From the NCBI GenBank assembly GCA_963854835.1, contig OY978526.1, forward strand, positions 93,456,640-93,520,639: DNA of 64,000 nucleotides, read 5' to 3'. The translations under genes were made by a program, and so were the position numbers. This DNA is from Megamerina dolium. Lineage: Eukaryota; Arthropoda; Insecta; Diptera; Megamerinidae. Below, piece after piece: positions 11,726 through 49,855 of this stretch. Position 1 is the stretch's first letter, and every line of letters begins with the position of its first letter. The notes beneath the pieces are model-generated. The model was not told the origin of the DNA. It was given only the letters and a program-made list of their open reading frames with translations, and did no database searches.

Positions 11726-13418
11726 GTAGATATTTCTGAGCGATTCTAAAATCACGTTGGAATTTAGCACTTTTGTACAAAAAAATGCCATTACAATTGC
11801 TGCGTTGTTTTGCACGCGTGTGCATTTCTTCTAAGCTTGGCAACATATCCAATCTTTTGAGCTCTTAATTTTAAAATGAAACGTCAACTTGTATGAGGAA
11901 ACGTTCTTCAATCCACATTAATGCACCCGTAGTAGTATGAGTGACAATTTGGTCAGGTCGCTCTACCCATGTAAAAAAAATTTTTGAAATGTCCACCACT
12001 TAGTTGAAAGCCTGCCTCGAGGCCATATCGTAAATGTTTTAATTTATATTTACCACAATAAAATTTTTTTTTCGTCATATCCTTTACGTTTGACGGCTGA
12101 TTTGCAAAAATTGCAGTCATTTACCGACCCACTATAATGGTCGTAACAGAGTCAGAAAAGAAGAAATGAACAGGCAAAACTACGCAAAACGAGAATGCGC
12201 AAGCGCGTAACAAATTTCTAATGCGTAATTGTAATGGATTGGGGCCATATTATGAAGTGGGGAAGGTCGAAAGTGAATAACAATAAAAGAACATCAACAA
12301 ATAAAGCAACTATCACGCTAGCGTCAACACAAACAGTAACGACAGCTCCGACCGACAACAGCCTCACCACCACCGCCATTATTTACATCAGTAACATCAC
12401 TTCCACTACCATAAATATCAACACTGAGGCAAAGTACGTGTATATAAAATAACGCTCTACCACAACATAACGAAATGACAGAGTGAGAGAAAAAAAAAAT
12501 ATAGAGAACCTCCATTCATTGGGCTGGGTTCATCGCCATACATATCTGCTATACTCACGTTATGTATACACGTAGACCATGTGTACAATATACAAATGTG
12601 CATGTAACTAATATGTATATTTGCTATTTGCTTTCACTCTGCCATTATCGTTGATTGAGATTCCAAGAACATACATATACATATATATGTAGGTATGTAC
12701 TTACGAGTATGTACGTACAAACTTAAAGAACTTTTTGGATTGAATTCAGTTTTCAAAACGAAGAGAAATATTTCATCATACATGAAATTTAATGAATGTA
12801 TGACGTCGACACAGGGATGACGATTAAAAGGCAATATTGTGAAATATGTCAATCCATTTTACAAAGAAAATTAATTTGAAAATAGGCAAATTTAGATTAC
12901 AATTGTCTATTTTTGAAACAATTCCAAATACATATCCAATTAATTTGTAGCATTGCTACGAGTTTCGAGAATATAAATCTTGTGTATATTGTTCTTGCAG
13001 TCACTATCGTTTCAAGTAAAAATACCCTTCGCAAGTGTATTCAAATAATTATGTTATTAAAATATCATTGGTAAGTATTTATAAAGCTTAATACAAGAAA
13101 AAATTTTTTCGAAGTAGCAATCATATGGGTTAAAGCCAATCGATAACATTGTCGATAACTTCGATAATTTCGTACTTCTTTGGAGATGACTAGAACTAAT
13201 GGTGATGACTGGACGCAACATTGATTGAACAATAGAATTTTTAAAAATGCCGAATTTTTATGTGGGTACTGTAACTCCGAAGGAGAATGTTCTTGATCTC
13301 CTGTGCATCAGATAGTGAGTTCGAACTGCGTTCGCTTTTTATATAATTTCAAATGCCGTAACTAAGAAAGTATTCTTGCTAAAATTACACTGCTCGACAG
13401 CCTTTCGATGACAGTAAT
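11726..13418. other. Gene-free stretch
   Basis: No conserved gene is recognised. A Thr/Asn-rich frame at 12234-12452 reads through repetitive ACA/AAT triplets and has no family match. Confidence 0.4.
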
Positions 13419-13419
13419 T

Positions 13420-13747
13420 GTGCGATTAGTCAACACGTATCGATAGATAACAGAGCGGCTGTTCCTATCGATATCATACAAAAGACAAAATGGATTGGTA
13501 AACAACGTAACGTTGAAATCTGTAGAAATTAGATTTTCGACTAAGCATATGTCACAAAATGAGAACAATTCTCTTTTCTCTCAATCTTATTTATATATCA
13601 TATATATTGCTTTTATTATTATTATACCTAGCTATCCCTTTGCTACTCAAACCGCATATAGACAGCTATCCGTGACTAATCGCACTCCGTTTTTTACATT
13701 ACTTTAGTTTACTTTCTGCTACCTTACGTGTTGACTAATCGCACTAT
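13420..13747. mobile_element. Inverted-repeat element carrying DRE-type motifs
   Basis: GTGCGATTAGTCAACACGT near 13420-13440 is the exact reverse complement of ACGTGTTGACTAATCGCAC near 13728-13746. A third related unit, GTGACTAATCGCACT, lies near 13672-13686. Just inside the left arm are two TATCGATA octamers (13438-13445 and 13466-13473). A MITE of about 330 bp is the likely reading; the target-site duplication is unclear. Confidence 0.6.
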
Positions 13748-13748
13748 A

Positions 13749-15232
13749 ACTTTAGAGCAGCATTGGGCATCGTTAATGTATGTATGCAATTTGTATGCGT
13801 AAAAGCTTTTATATTGATACTTGGGGCAAAGAGTGTGTTATAAAAGAAGTCATTGAACACATTTTAAGAGGAAAATCATTTTTTTTTAGCCTGTAGCAAT
13901 AAGTTTAATTCGTTAATTGATTGTGTGAAATCGCGAAAAAAAAGCCAAATCAAAAATAACATCTTTGTCTTTAAAAGCTAAAATAAACTTTTCAACGTGG
14001 ACTTATATTGTTAGAAAAAAAAAAGCTCCATATGTTTACATGTGAAAAAACAAAAACTGTTTTTGCTCGCATCGATTTTGGGCATCGTTGCCCAGCGTAT
14101 CGCGATATTGCGAAAAAAACTATATTCAGAAATAATAGAAATCAATTTTCTTTAATCAAATATTTTGAAAGAAGATTATTTTTTCATAAAGCATTATGTC
14201 ACACTCTAACTAAAAAGCATACTCATAAAAAAACCGATTTTAGCCGAAATTAAAAAATTTTAATAATTCAAAGCTCTGTTGCCCAAACAACCTATGCGCA
14301 ATTGTTTTCTTCACTGTATTAAAATAGCATGATAATCCAATAAAATTGGCATAATGGTCTCAAAATCAACGGTGAATTTTAAAATGAATAGTCACGGGAA
14401 TTTTATCATAGTTCTTGACAAACATATGACTCGTTAAATGAATTCTGTACACAGAGTAATAAATCAGAATATATATGGAACATTAAGGGCACACAGAAGA
14501 GAAACTATACTTTCTGTGGAGCCGTTTTATACGTATTCTCTCTCACCTTGAGCCCTTATTGCATCTGCCTTTTTGTAAAAATACTCCAAGAAATATAGCG
14601 GCGTATTTAGTCAATTGTTTATTGTGTACTATAAAAAGAAATATGCGTGAGCGATTGCTATTAAATTTCTCACATATTTGTATCTCTCTTCGCTCTCTAT
14701 CTCCCTTCCCTTCACTCTTACTCTCAATATGTCTCCATCTCTTTCTCTCTCTCTCATAGACGCACACACACACTCTTAGCTGTTTACAACTGACTTATGC
14801 GTCGTTCTTATTGTAATAATTATTTTATTGTGCAACATTCTACTACATACGAGTATATGTATATCTACATACATACATTCTTTTTTCTTTTCTTTTTTTT
14901 TCATTCTATTGATATGATTTTGCTAAACAACGAGTATTGTTGTTTACTTACGTAGTAGATATATTGCGGTTATGACTTTGCGTTATGAGATTTTATGTTA
15001 GTTTGTGTTAGTATATGCGCAGTTTTCCTCTGTATTACTATTATTATTATTATTTTTATTTATTTATTGGATCTCATTTTAGAGTTTAAATTACATTACA
15101 TTTTGGGGATCTTAATCCAATACAGAATATAAAACATATTACACTACTTGGCATTTGATCAAACGTCCATGGAGATGTCATTCTTCAGATTTTTTGTGAG
15201 CTTCATATATGTACATCACTGATTATGGTTGG
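13749..15232. other. Gene-free stretch with a pyrimidine tract
   Basis: A TC-rich low-complexity region lies at about 14672-14758. No conserved gene or RNA is recognised. Confidence 0.45.
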
Positions 15233-15234
15233 TA

Positions 15235-16127
15235 CAGGGTGATTTTTTGCCAACTTTCTTTTTGGCAACACTGTTTTTGACAGCTCAGCTATTTTCGTGT
15301 AACATGTTACTGTCAAACATGTTCAGTTTGGTCTATAATTTAACCATGAATCGACTTACAAACGAACAAACCTTGCAGATTATTGAATTTTATTACCAAA
15401 ATTCATGCTCGGTGAAGAAATTGCTTCGTGCACTTTCTTGTGTTCAGCGACGAAGCTCATTTCTGGTTGAATAGATACGTGAACAATCAAAATTGCCGTA
15501 TTTGGTATGAAGAACTACCAAAGCATCCCGAAATGTGTGGACTATGGGCGGTGGCATCATTGGACCGTACTTTTTCAACGACGACGAAGGCAAGAACGTT
15601 GCTGTGAATGGCGAACGCTACCGTCCGATGATTGCAAATTTTTTTTTTTGCCCAAAATGGAAGATCTGGACTTGGCTGGCATGTGGTTTCAACAAGACGG
15701 TGCCACATGCCACACAGCATGCGAAACAATGGCCCAATTGAGAGGCGAGTTCGGTGAATAGTATTTTTCACGTTTGGGGACGGTCAATTGGCCAGCTAGA
15801 TCGTGCGATTTAACGCCTTTACACTATTTTTTGTGGGGCTATGTTAAGACTGATGTCTATAGCGACAATGTTTGACGCACTGGAAGCCAATATCGAAGAA
15901 TTTATTAGTGAGATACCGGCCGATATGTTGCAGAGAGAGTATGCCAAAATTGGACCTAGCGTATGAAGCATTTGAGCGGCAGCCGCGGTCAACATTTACA
16001 TGAAATCATCTTTAAACATTGAATTATATAGATCGTTCTATCGACTCAAATAAAGATCTCATACATTTCTGTAAATTTGATGTGTTTTTTCTGAAATCAA
16101 ATCTGAAGGCTCTTAAAAAATCACCCG
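15235..16127 (+). mobile_element. Internally deleted Tc1/mariner-superfamily transposon
   Basis: Short inverted repeats CAGGGTGATTTTTT (left) and AAAAAATCACCCG (right) are flanked by TA at 15233-15234 and 16128-16129. The plus strand starts a transposase at 15345 (MNRLTNEQTLQIIEFYYQN) that jumps by deletion into the catalytic half. Broken frames there read DEAHFWLN, GGGIIGPYFF, NGERYRPMI, then FQQDGATCHTA with the second catalytic D, NWPARSCDLTPL, and a C-terminal block ending GQHLHEI. The conserved HTH-to-catalytic region and the frame are lost, so it is a pseudogene inside a non-autonomous copy. Confidence 0.88.
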
Positions 16128-16129
16128 TA

Positions 16130-16704
16130 TGTTCGACCAATCCCATTTATTGCAAGTATAGCGATATCGATCAGTATAAATTTCTTGACTTTTTTTATCT
16201 GCAATTGCCATATCTGGTCTGTTGTGGATTTTCGTGTGTTTTGTATAGATTTTGCAACTTTCACATGTTCATTCTCATTCGTGGGAAATTTATTAAGGAT
16301 GTTTTACAAATATTTCATTTAAATTTTTTATCATTAATATTTTATGTGGCAAACTATGGCAAATTTCGTATTACGAAATACTTTCGGCACTTATAAAACT
16401 CAACAATAGTAGGAAAAGCTTCACTATATAATTTCACCCTTTTCTGATTCTGAACTAGCAAAAAATTCACGGGCGAAAAATGAAGGGAACATGTTTGATT
16501 TGACCCACGTTTAGCGTTGACTTCATTATGACTGAGATCATAGGTTGCAATGTTGCGGTAAACAAATTTCAATTCTGTTCCGACCCAATCGCGTTTTCGA
16601 AAGTTCCTTCCCATACCAATAAGTAGAAATTTCCTTTAAATACCTATAAATATGTAATCTTCTGATATTAATTCGTTTTTGTTTTTATATTTACTTCTTT
16701 ACAG
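16130..16704. other. Upstream flank of InR exon 1
   Basis: No gene is recognised. The stretch ends in a candidate splice acceptor (TTTACTTCTTTACAG, AG at 16703-16704), which would make it the 3' end of a 5'-UTR intron. Confidence 0.35.
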
Positions 16705-16925
16705 CCGATGTATTTTTAGACTGGTGCACAGCGACGACGGTTCTATAAAATGAAGTTCTTAAAAATGGAATAACTCATTGCAAAGCAAAGAAAACAAATT
16801 GTAAAAACGTGAGTCGAATGCAAAAGCTAAAAGAATAAATGTCGTGAATAATAATAATAATAATTAATAATCATAAAAATTTACCGCCAAATTTAAATTG
16901 CAACAACAACGTAAACGACGTAAAG
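16705..16925 (+). other. Probable InR 5' UTR
   Basis: This lies between a pyrimidine-rich acceptor ending at 16704 and the ATG at 16926. Upstream non-coding exons and the promoter were not identified. Without transcript data the start of the exon is inference. Confidence 0.35.
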
Positions 16926-42705
<25,780 letters not shown>

Positions 42706-43030
42706 GTAGTACCATGCACATTTAGAAAAGTGCGAGTGGCCTGACCAATGGCTGAGACCGCGCAATCTACATAAACGAAGTAATGAAAATTCAAATAGAA
42801 AAACATACATACTCACTCCATGGTGTAGCCAACCACTTAAAACAAATTTATTTCATTTTATAAAATTACACACACACACACACACAAACAGAAAACAACA
42901 TTTTTTCGGTTTAACTCTAAGTGAATAAGTATATAGTAAAAAATAGACAAAATAAAAGAAACAAGATAAATAAAAACGATACAAATAAATAATATAATTT
43001 ATTAAAAAAATATAATAAATAAATAAAAGA
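42706..43030 (+). other. InR 3' UTR start with candidate poly(A) signals
   Basis: AATAAA is present at 42951 and several times in the next 75 bases (for example near 42970, 42985 and 43018), after a (CA)n run at about 42869-42888. One of these may end the shortest transcript. A longer 3' UTR reaching into the AT-rich interval cannot be excluded. Confidence 0.45.
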
Positions 43031-44137
43031 ATTAGAACGCATACGAAATACTTACATTTGTTGGTAATATAAGCCAGTTAATTTTTAAATTCACAACCAT
43101 TTTAGCAGAAAATATGCTTCTAGTGCTGTTATTATTTTTATTTAAATTTAATCATATAATACATATGTATATGTATGTATACTCGTATGCTTACAATTAT
43201 GATACACCAATAATTCTATCACGCTAACTAATAAAAAAAAAACGTCTTTATAGTACAGTAAATGTCTATTCATCATGATATAAGCTTTAGGAAGATTTCT
43301 ATAAAATTTTTAACTCGTTGTGTCGAAAGTTGTCGAAAGTTGTCGAATGAGTTTTCGAGAGCACACCATTCGGCAAACATATCAGAGTTGATTTTCGAAT
43401 TTCAACATAAATCGTATAATATATGTATATTGCCTAAACTTATTGACCGATTACGAGTGGTACGCACAAAAAAAGTTAAAACGGCGGCAGCAAGCGAAAA
43501 TTAGCAAGTAACGGGGTTTTAATTTTGAATAATTTTTGGTTTGAATGATGTGTTTTTTTTTTCACAATTATAATGTCCTTCAAATATTTGTCAAGATTCG
43601 AAGCGATCAAATGTAGGGTAAGACGCCGTTCTACTTCAGAGTGCAAACAACAAATGAACTGTTTCTCACTAACGGTACTTTTATTAAAGAGTAATGACAA
43701 AAGTGCACGTAACGAAAGAAAAATGCCTCTTGAAAGGGAGGCTATCTTATGAATTTCCCTTTGTTAATACAATATACATTTTTAATTCGTTTTTTCATAT
43801 TGTACTTCCAACAAGGTTTCGTTTTGGTCAGAATTTTGTATATTTTTATTTTTTACCGTTCATTTTTTATAGCTGTTACCATCGTAAAGTTGATTTATGC
43901 CCATCTGATCTATTTAGCTTACACTTTTGTCGGAAATTTAATACAACTACGTACTCTAAACGCTGGTAAGAATACCACGCTTTGTTGGTGGAAAAGTTTT
44001 CTATTTTGAAATCGATTATTTTAATCGCGTTTTAAGTTCTCCAAATATTTATCTTTGACCAGAATTTACAGAATCTCTTAAGTACGACAATATTGCGACG
44101 AGTTTCTAGTGTGATATAAGAGCTAACGTATGGTCAC
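43031..44137. other. Gene-free stretch downstream of InR
   Basis: No conserved gene is recognised. Frames of 74-91 codons between 43262 and 44009 show no domain. Confidence 0.4.
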
Positions 44138-44140
44138 TAA

Positions 44141-45132
44141 GGCGGCTGTTATGTTGACAATCATATGATTTTTTTTTTGTGATCGATCGCTGTTCGAGAA
44201 AAGTATGTTATGTTTACAGATTTTCGATCTCCGATCACAAAAGTGGTTTTTCCGTATCATTACTCTTTAGCAGTTTTTTGATTTGACAATTCTTCTACGT
44301 CATTTGGTGTGAAAAAGAGAAATATAGAAAATAGTGATATGTGTTTGAAAATTCTTGAATTTTGTAAGGAATATGCAAATAAAGTGGTATTTTAGCGAGA
44401 AAAACAAAGGCTGTTATTGAGTTGCAAAAAATAAAATGCTCGCACAAAAGTAGATCATGTGCGACAAAGCTCTGGAGTATGGGTAGATTAAATAAAAGAG
44501 TATATGCTTTTATTTCGAATAAACTTCGGCTATTAGATAATCAAATCTATACTTATTTTTGAGAGTATCTGATGACACATTGAATACACCTTTTTAAAAA
44601 GCCCTTGGAAAGAACCAAAGACTAATGTTCGAAATGCTGAGCAGCTGTTCGCAGTTCGTTCCATTAAGGTTTTTTTGCATCTAGAGAAAGCTACAAAAGC
44701 CTGGAATACCAAAACTGAATATCACATTTATATTTGGTGTAAATTGCATACCCAAAGTATGCAAATTTGCAGTGTTTTTTAATTTAGAAAAGACGATCAA
44801 ATATGTAAAATGCAATGAATAAACAAACAAAAAAAAAAAACAAAAAATTATGTAAAGCACAGTAAATGTCGCTATCAGTATATTTTTTATTTATTTTCGA
44901 TATATTTTTCCCTAAAATTATCAGTTATTGCTCCTAAAAGGCATACATTATCAAGAATGATCAACGTAACCCTTGCCGTGATCACGTGATTTGGTGTCGT
45001 TAGCCAAATCTGCAATGATCTTTTCGGTCATTTCTTACTCTCTTGTTCTCGCTCTGAATTTTTCATTTTATATTGAAAAAAAAAACAACTCGTGACATGA
45101 TTGTTACCGAGACTGTCAACAATACAGCCACC
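44141..45132. mobile_element. Candidate DNA element with TAA duplication
   Basis: GGCGGCTGTTATGTTGACA at the left and the reverse complement of GGTGGCTGTATTGTTGACA at the right form imperfect inverted repeats. TAA flanks both ends (44138-44140 and 45133-45135). The inside is AT-rich and non-coding. The TAA duplication hints at a PIF/Harbinger-type MITE. Confidence 0.5.
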
Positions 45133-46290
45133 TAAAGCCACTTATTGCTCTTCGGGTCAAGGTTAAATGGATTTTATTAAATAACAAAAATGTTATTTAA
45201 TAAAAGTACCGTTAATGTGAAAAGTATACTTGCTATTGTTTATGTTTCTGACTAACACCTTATATACATTTTTATTTCATGCCCAGAAAGTTATCCGCAA
45301 GAGAAAAAGGGCAACTTACCAAATGAATGGGCAATTATTTGACGATAAAAAATTTTGACAATTCTTTTGTTTGACGAATATAAGAATACAATAATCCACG
45401 ACATCTTACGTTGACGATTTGTTTGTGTCGATCGATTTTTATAAATACAGCTAAGCATTTTTGTTATAGATCCAAGTTTTATTTGCAAAAGCAAAAAAAA
45501 AAAATCTGCTAGCTTCAAATTCTGTAAATTAACCCGTATATGTATGTCATGGTGCATTATTGAAATATGATTATTACAACTCATTTAAACGCCTTTTGTA
45601 GGTTGCTAATTTTCATATTATTTAGTTTACATATTCGTCAGATATTTTGAAATTCCCTTACTACCAATTTATTTAGAAATTTATACAAAATATTATAGCA
45701 ATTCTTTTATATTGATTATTATTTGTACATATTTTTTCAACAAATATGACATTTAAATGTCTACTGTGGAATTAAGTACAATTTTTGAAAAATTACGTTC
45801 CATTTCTCGTATGCCATCATCCTATTCTGTTCATACGTATCTCGTATCACGTAATTTACTTTCGTTCGAAGGCATATGCATATATTCCAAGCACCGTTGA
45901 TATTTCATATATGAATGATAGGTACATATGTATGCGTATTTTCGCTTATTTCGCTTATTTCGCGAATCAAAGTCAACTGTGGTAGTTAATCGAACATGCC
46001 CATTTTCAATATCCTCGAGCCATACCAAATTTCGTCAAAATATTTCAATATTTTTTCAAGGCGAGGCTGACCAAGAATATCCGGAGCGTCTTTCAAGTGG
46101 TTACTAATGAAAAAACTGAAAACTACAGTTTTCAAAAGTACACATGCAATGTTCAACTGAACAAAATGGCACTGTAGCTTCATATTCTCCGGCCTGCTGC
46201 AATGTATAAGTACAATTCACGAACAAATTTAGTTATGGGGAATTTAATGTAATGGCCAATTTAGTAATAATATATTCGATAATCTGCAAT
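45133..46290. other. Gene-free stretch
   Basis: AT-rich; nothing recognised. Confidence 0.4.
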
Positions 46291-46316
46291 TACTTTCGAC
46301 TTTACAAAATGCGAGT

Positions 46317-46368
<52 letters not shown>

Positions 46369-46394
46369 ACTCGCATTTTGTAAAGTCGAAAGTA
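46291..46394. repeat. 104-bp perfect palindrome with a TA core
   Basis: The 34 bases at 46291-46324 (starting TACTTTCGACTTTACAAAAT) are the exact reverse complement of 46361-46394, around a self-complementary (TA)n centre. The whole block is therefore one uninterrupted palindrome able to form a cruciform. It is followed by a further long (TA)n tract. Confidence 0.9.
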
Positions 46395-46395
46395 T

Positions 46396-46399
<4 letters not shown>

Positions 46400-46466
<67 letters not shown>

Positions 46467-46485
46467 TATATTTATATATATTTAC

Positions 46486-46521
<36 letters not shown>

Positions 46522-46536
46522 GTACATATATATATA
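46400..46536. repeat. (TA)n microsatellite
   Basis: Almost pure TA dinucleotides with a few TGTA/TACA interruptions. The 64-96 codon Tyr-Ile frames over it are artefacts. Confidence 0.95.
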
Positions 46537-49500
46537 GAATGTACATAACATAGTTTAATTAATTGCTAAATTATATAAAATGTGATGAGACGAGCAACTT
46601 TGTGTTGCATGCGTTATGTTTTTGGATTTTTAAAAGAACAAAAATAAAAAGTGCAGGCAAATAATAGTGACGCAACACGTTTTACATAATTCGACAGTTT
46701 GCAATTGTATCGTTTATTATTGAGAAAATATGAGCGTTTTCAGTAATTTTGCACTATTAAAACAGCTGTCGTTGTAAAATTATCTAAAATGTATTTAAAA
46801 AGAAAAATAAACGATTCAATTGTTTTGTAACATTAAAAATTCCACAAAAAATAATTAATTGTTTTCTTTTTTTTTTTTTTTAGCGAAAATTACTAAATCA
46901 AATTATTATTGTTTTTTTTTTATCCGCGTGAAAATATTAATTTCAAAAGATTTTCTAAATCTGAATTTGAATATAAAATTAATAAACAATAAAATTACGC
47001 ATAAAACACATTTGCTATAATATTTTTGTTACTGATGGCATATATCGTATGTATATTGCGCAGATGAAATTAAAGTATTTCAATAATTTAATTTCTATTT
47101 TTTTTTTAGTTGTTATTGTTGTATTATCACTAAATTATTGCAATTAATTTTCAAATATGGACATTGCTTGCGTTAAGTATGCGACATTCGCACTCCTTAT
47201 ATAATATATACAGAAAAACAAAAACAAATGGAGAATATGATATAAAAATTGATTGTTTTGTAAAACTAAAAAGTTGAAAAAATTATTTGTTTGTTTCTCT
47301 CCATATGTTATGTGTACGAATGTCACATCCGTTACTCAAGAAATGCACATGTGTACATTTGACTATTTTTATTATTTTATTGAAAAACAATTTTTTTTTT
47401 TATTAATTTTACACATTTTTAGACTTAGTAGACAAGTGAGTTTTAAATTGATATAGACACATTTTACCGTTAAAAACATTTTTGGGAAAACATTACAATG
47501 AAAAACGCTAAAAGAAAACTTTAAAATGTATGTAGTTGTTGCCATCGCCAAGTTTGAGTTCAATTCATGTTTTTTTTTATTTTTAATGATTTAAATTTAA
47601 ACCTTTTCCCAAAACATTAAGTTGAGGTATGTACTAGATTGTAAATTTTAAATTGTATCTAAAACTCAGTTGATCACAAAAGCCTAAGATGATGAATACG
47701 TTTTTGTTTTCAGAAACTAATTTGTTTTCAAAATTGATCATTTGATATTTCATTTCACTTATTTTTTAAACTTTATTTATATTTAATTTGACCCTATAAT
47801 TTTTTTTTTTACAATTAAATTCGTAGAGAAGCAATATTTTTTTTTTTTTTTTTTATAATTTGTATTGTTTAGGATCACGAATGGTTTTCACAAGGAAGAT
47901 AGAACTATTTTTTTTCAACGAACAATGCATTAAATCAGCATTGTAAACTTTAGCCATGTTTTTTTTGCAATGATGACAAATAAAACACGCATCCACAATT
48001 AGATATTTGATATCGAAATTTTGTCATCACTATCGAATATTACATATTTAATAGATATAATTGAAATCAGCACTAGGATACGTATAGAAGGGCAGAGAAG
48101 TAAAATAATCAATGATATTTCAATTAATTGCATAAAGATCGCTGTATAACTGTCCAAGAAGCGTAAACAGAAAACACACGGCGTTTATAGTATACAGCTG
48201 ACATATGCACATGCAATCAATAATTATCAAAATATAAAAGAACAAAGAAAATAAATTTTAGTTTTGCAAGAATTATGTTTGTAAAAATATTACACTCATC
48301 TAAGCAGGATTTATTTTTTTTTTCGAAATCTTCAAACAGAAACTGTTGCAACTCGCCCCACCCTCTCCTAAGAAAATTATCGGTTGCTGCAGTCACAGTC
48401 CTTAAGCATCACATGCATTCATTAATATATCTTTTAATTTGTACAAATCAATTGTGAACGCGTTATAGATTATACACACTTGCAATCGAAATTTATAGAC
48501 TTGTAAAATTGCAGGAAAACGCACACACACGAACACATACACACTCACTCACACATATTATATAGTCGCATCTACGATACCAATACATATTATAAAAAAA
48601 AAAACGATCAATCGATAACTTGACAAAATGTAAAAAAAAGAAGAAAAAGCAAATGAACTATATATGCATTTTTAAATTTAAATTTAAGTTTGATTTAAGA
48701 GAAATAGCTAAAAAAAATATTACATAAACAAATTTTCAATAAAAGTGACTCACGAAAATTTATTACTGATTTTAGTAAGCACATAAACCACAAAGAATAT
48801 CAATATGTTAATTTTAGACATTTTAACTTCATTTATTATTATGTCTAAAACGACAATCCCGTGAAAGTTTATTCCACATCATCCACACGATATATAGAAC
48901 AGACGTTATACAATGAAAAATAACGTTTTTTATTGTTCTATAATATTAAGCAAAATAAGTAGCTTTAATTTAATTCGCAACACAAAAATTAATTTATTTA
49001 AACGAAATTAGACCAAATCATCAGTTTCAATCAAAATAGAACAAACAAACAAAAATGGTTGCAGTCTTATATACGATAAGAGCTTAATATGTATTGTAGA
49101 AAAATTAATGTCACATATGGTATTTCAGAGTCAGATCAATACACATTCGCTTTAGTCAATTTGATGCACATTTGAAAGGCAGCCTGTGCTGCCTTTCTTC
49201 GAACTTTCACTCGTAATCATATTCTACTTCGTCTTCGTAATTCTGGGTCTTGACTCTGCGAAGCGGTTTAAAAGTTTCTCTTTGCTCCGTGTGATCGTTA
49301 ACGGCATCTCTGTGGAGTGTTGAAATTGTTGTAGTTTGTCTCACTGTACTATATTTTACTGACTCCACACATTTCAGTGGTCAGTGATCAATAATTTCGT
49401 TTTTTATTGAAAGAAACTCCATCATTGTATTATGCAATTCAATAGATTTATTAATGACACGCATAACTAAACTATAATTTACAAAATAACTACATTCCCA

Positions 49501-49716
49501 TTTTTGAACTATTTGCGTATCCCGATTACCTGTAGAATAAAATTTCCGAAAATCGAATGATTTTCGAATTCGCTTTCGAATTACAAAGTGCAAAGAATTA
49601 GTTATCCGAGATGGGCAAAACATTAATGCGAAAATCGCTTTACTGAGTGCCACAACCAAAATTTTTCATAAAGATAAGATGTACGACGGACTAGAGTGAT
49701 AACACTCTAATGATTT
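46537..49716. other. Gene-free AT-rich interval
   Basis: Many poly(T)/poly(A) runs are present. No conserved coding exon, RNA gene or clear transposon end is recognised. Confidence 0.4.
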
Positions 49717-49855
49717 GGGTCGCTGAATACGAATCCATGTTCGGATTTCTGCTTTTACTGTCAGGTTTCTTTCTAACTAGAAAAAAGTTCGTTTTTTTTT
49801 CTTTACACTGAGGGTGATGGCAAAAGTTTCACCAGGCATTCGGATTCAGCGACCT
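49717..49855. repeat. Small inverted-repeat element (possible MITE)
   Basis: GGGTCGCTGAATACGAATCC at the left is mirrored by GGCATTCGGATTCAGCGACC at the right (about 17 of 20 positions pair). The enclosed 100 bp are non-coding. The target duplication is not clear. Confidence 0.4.

Noticed and set aside
12234..12452. Thr/Asn-rich 72-codon ORF
   Set aside because: Low-complexity ACA/AAT translation with no conserved block; no promoter or splice evidence.
46261..46553. Tyr-Ile repeat proteins on both strands
   Set aside because: Pure translation of a (TA)n microsatellite.
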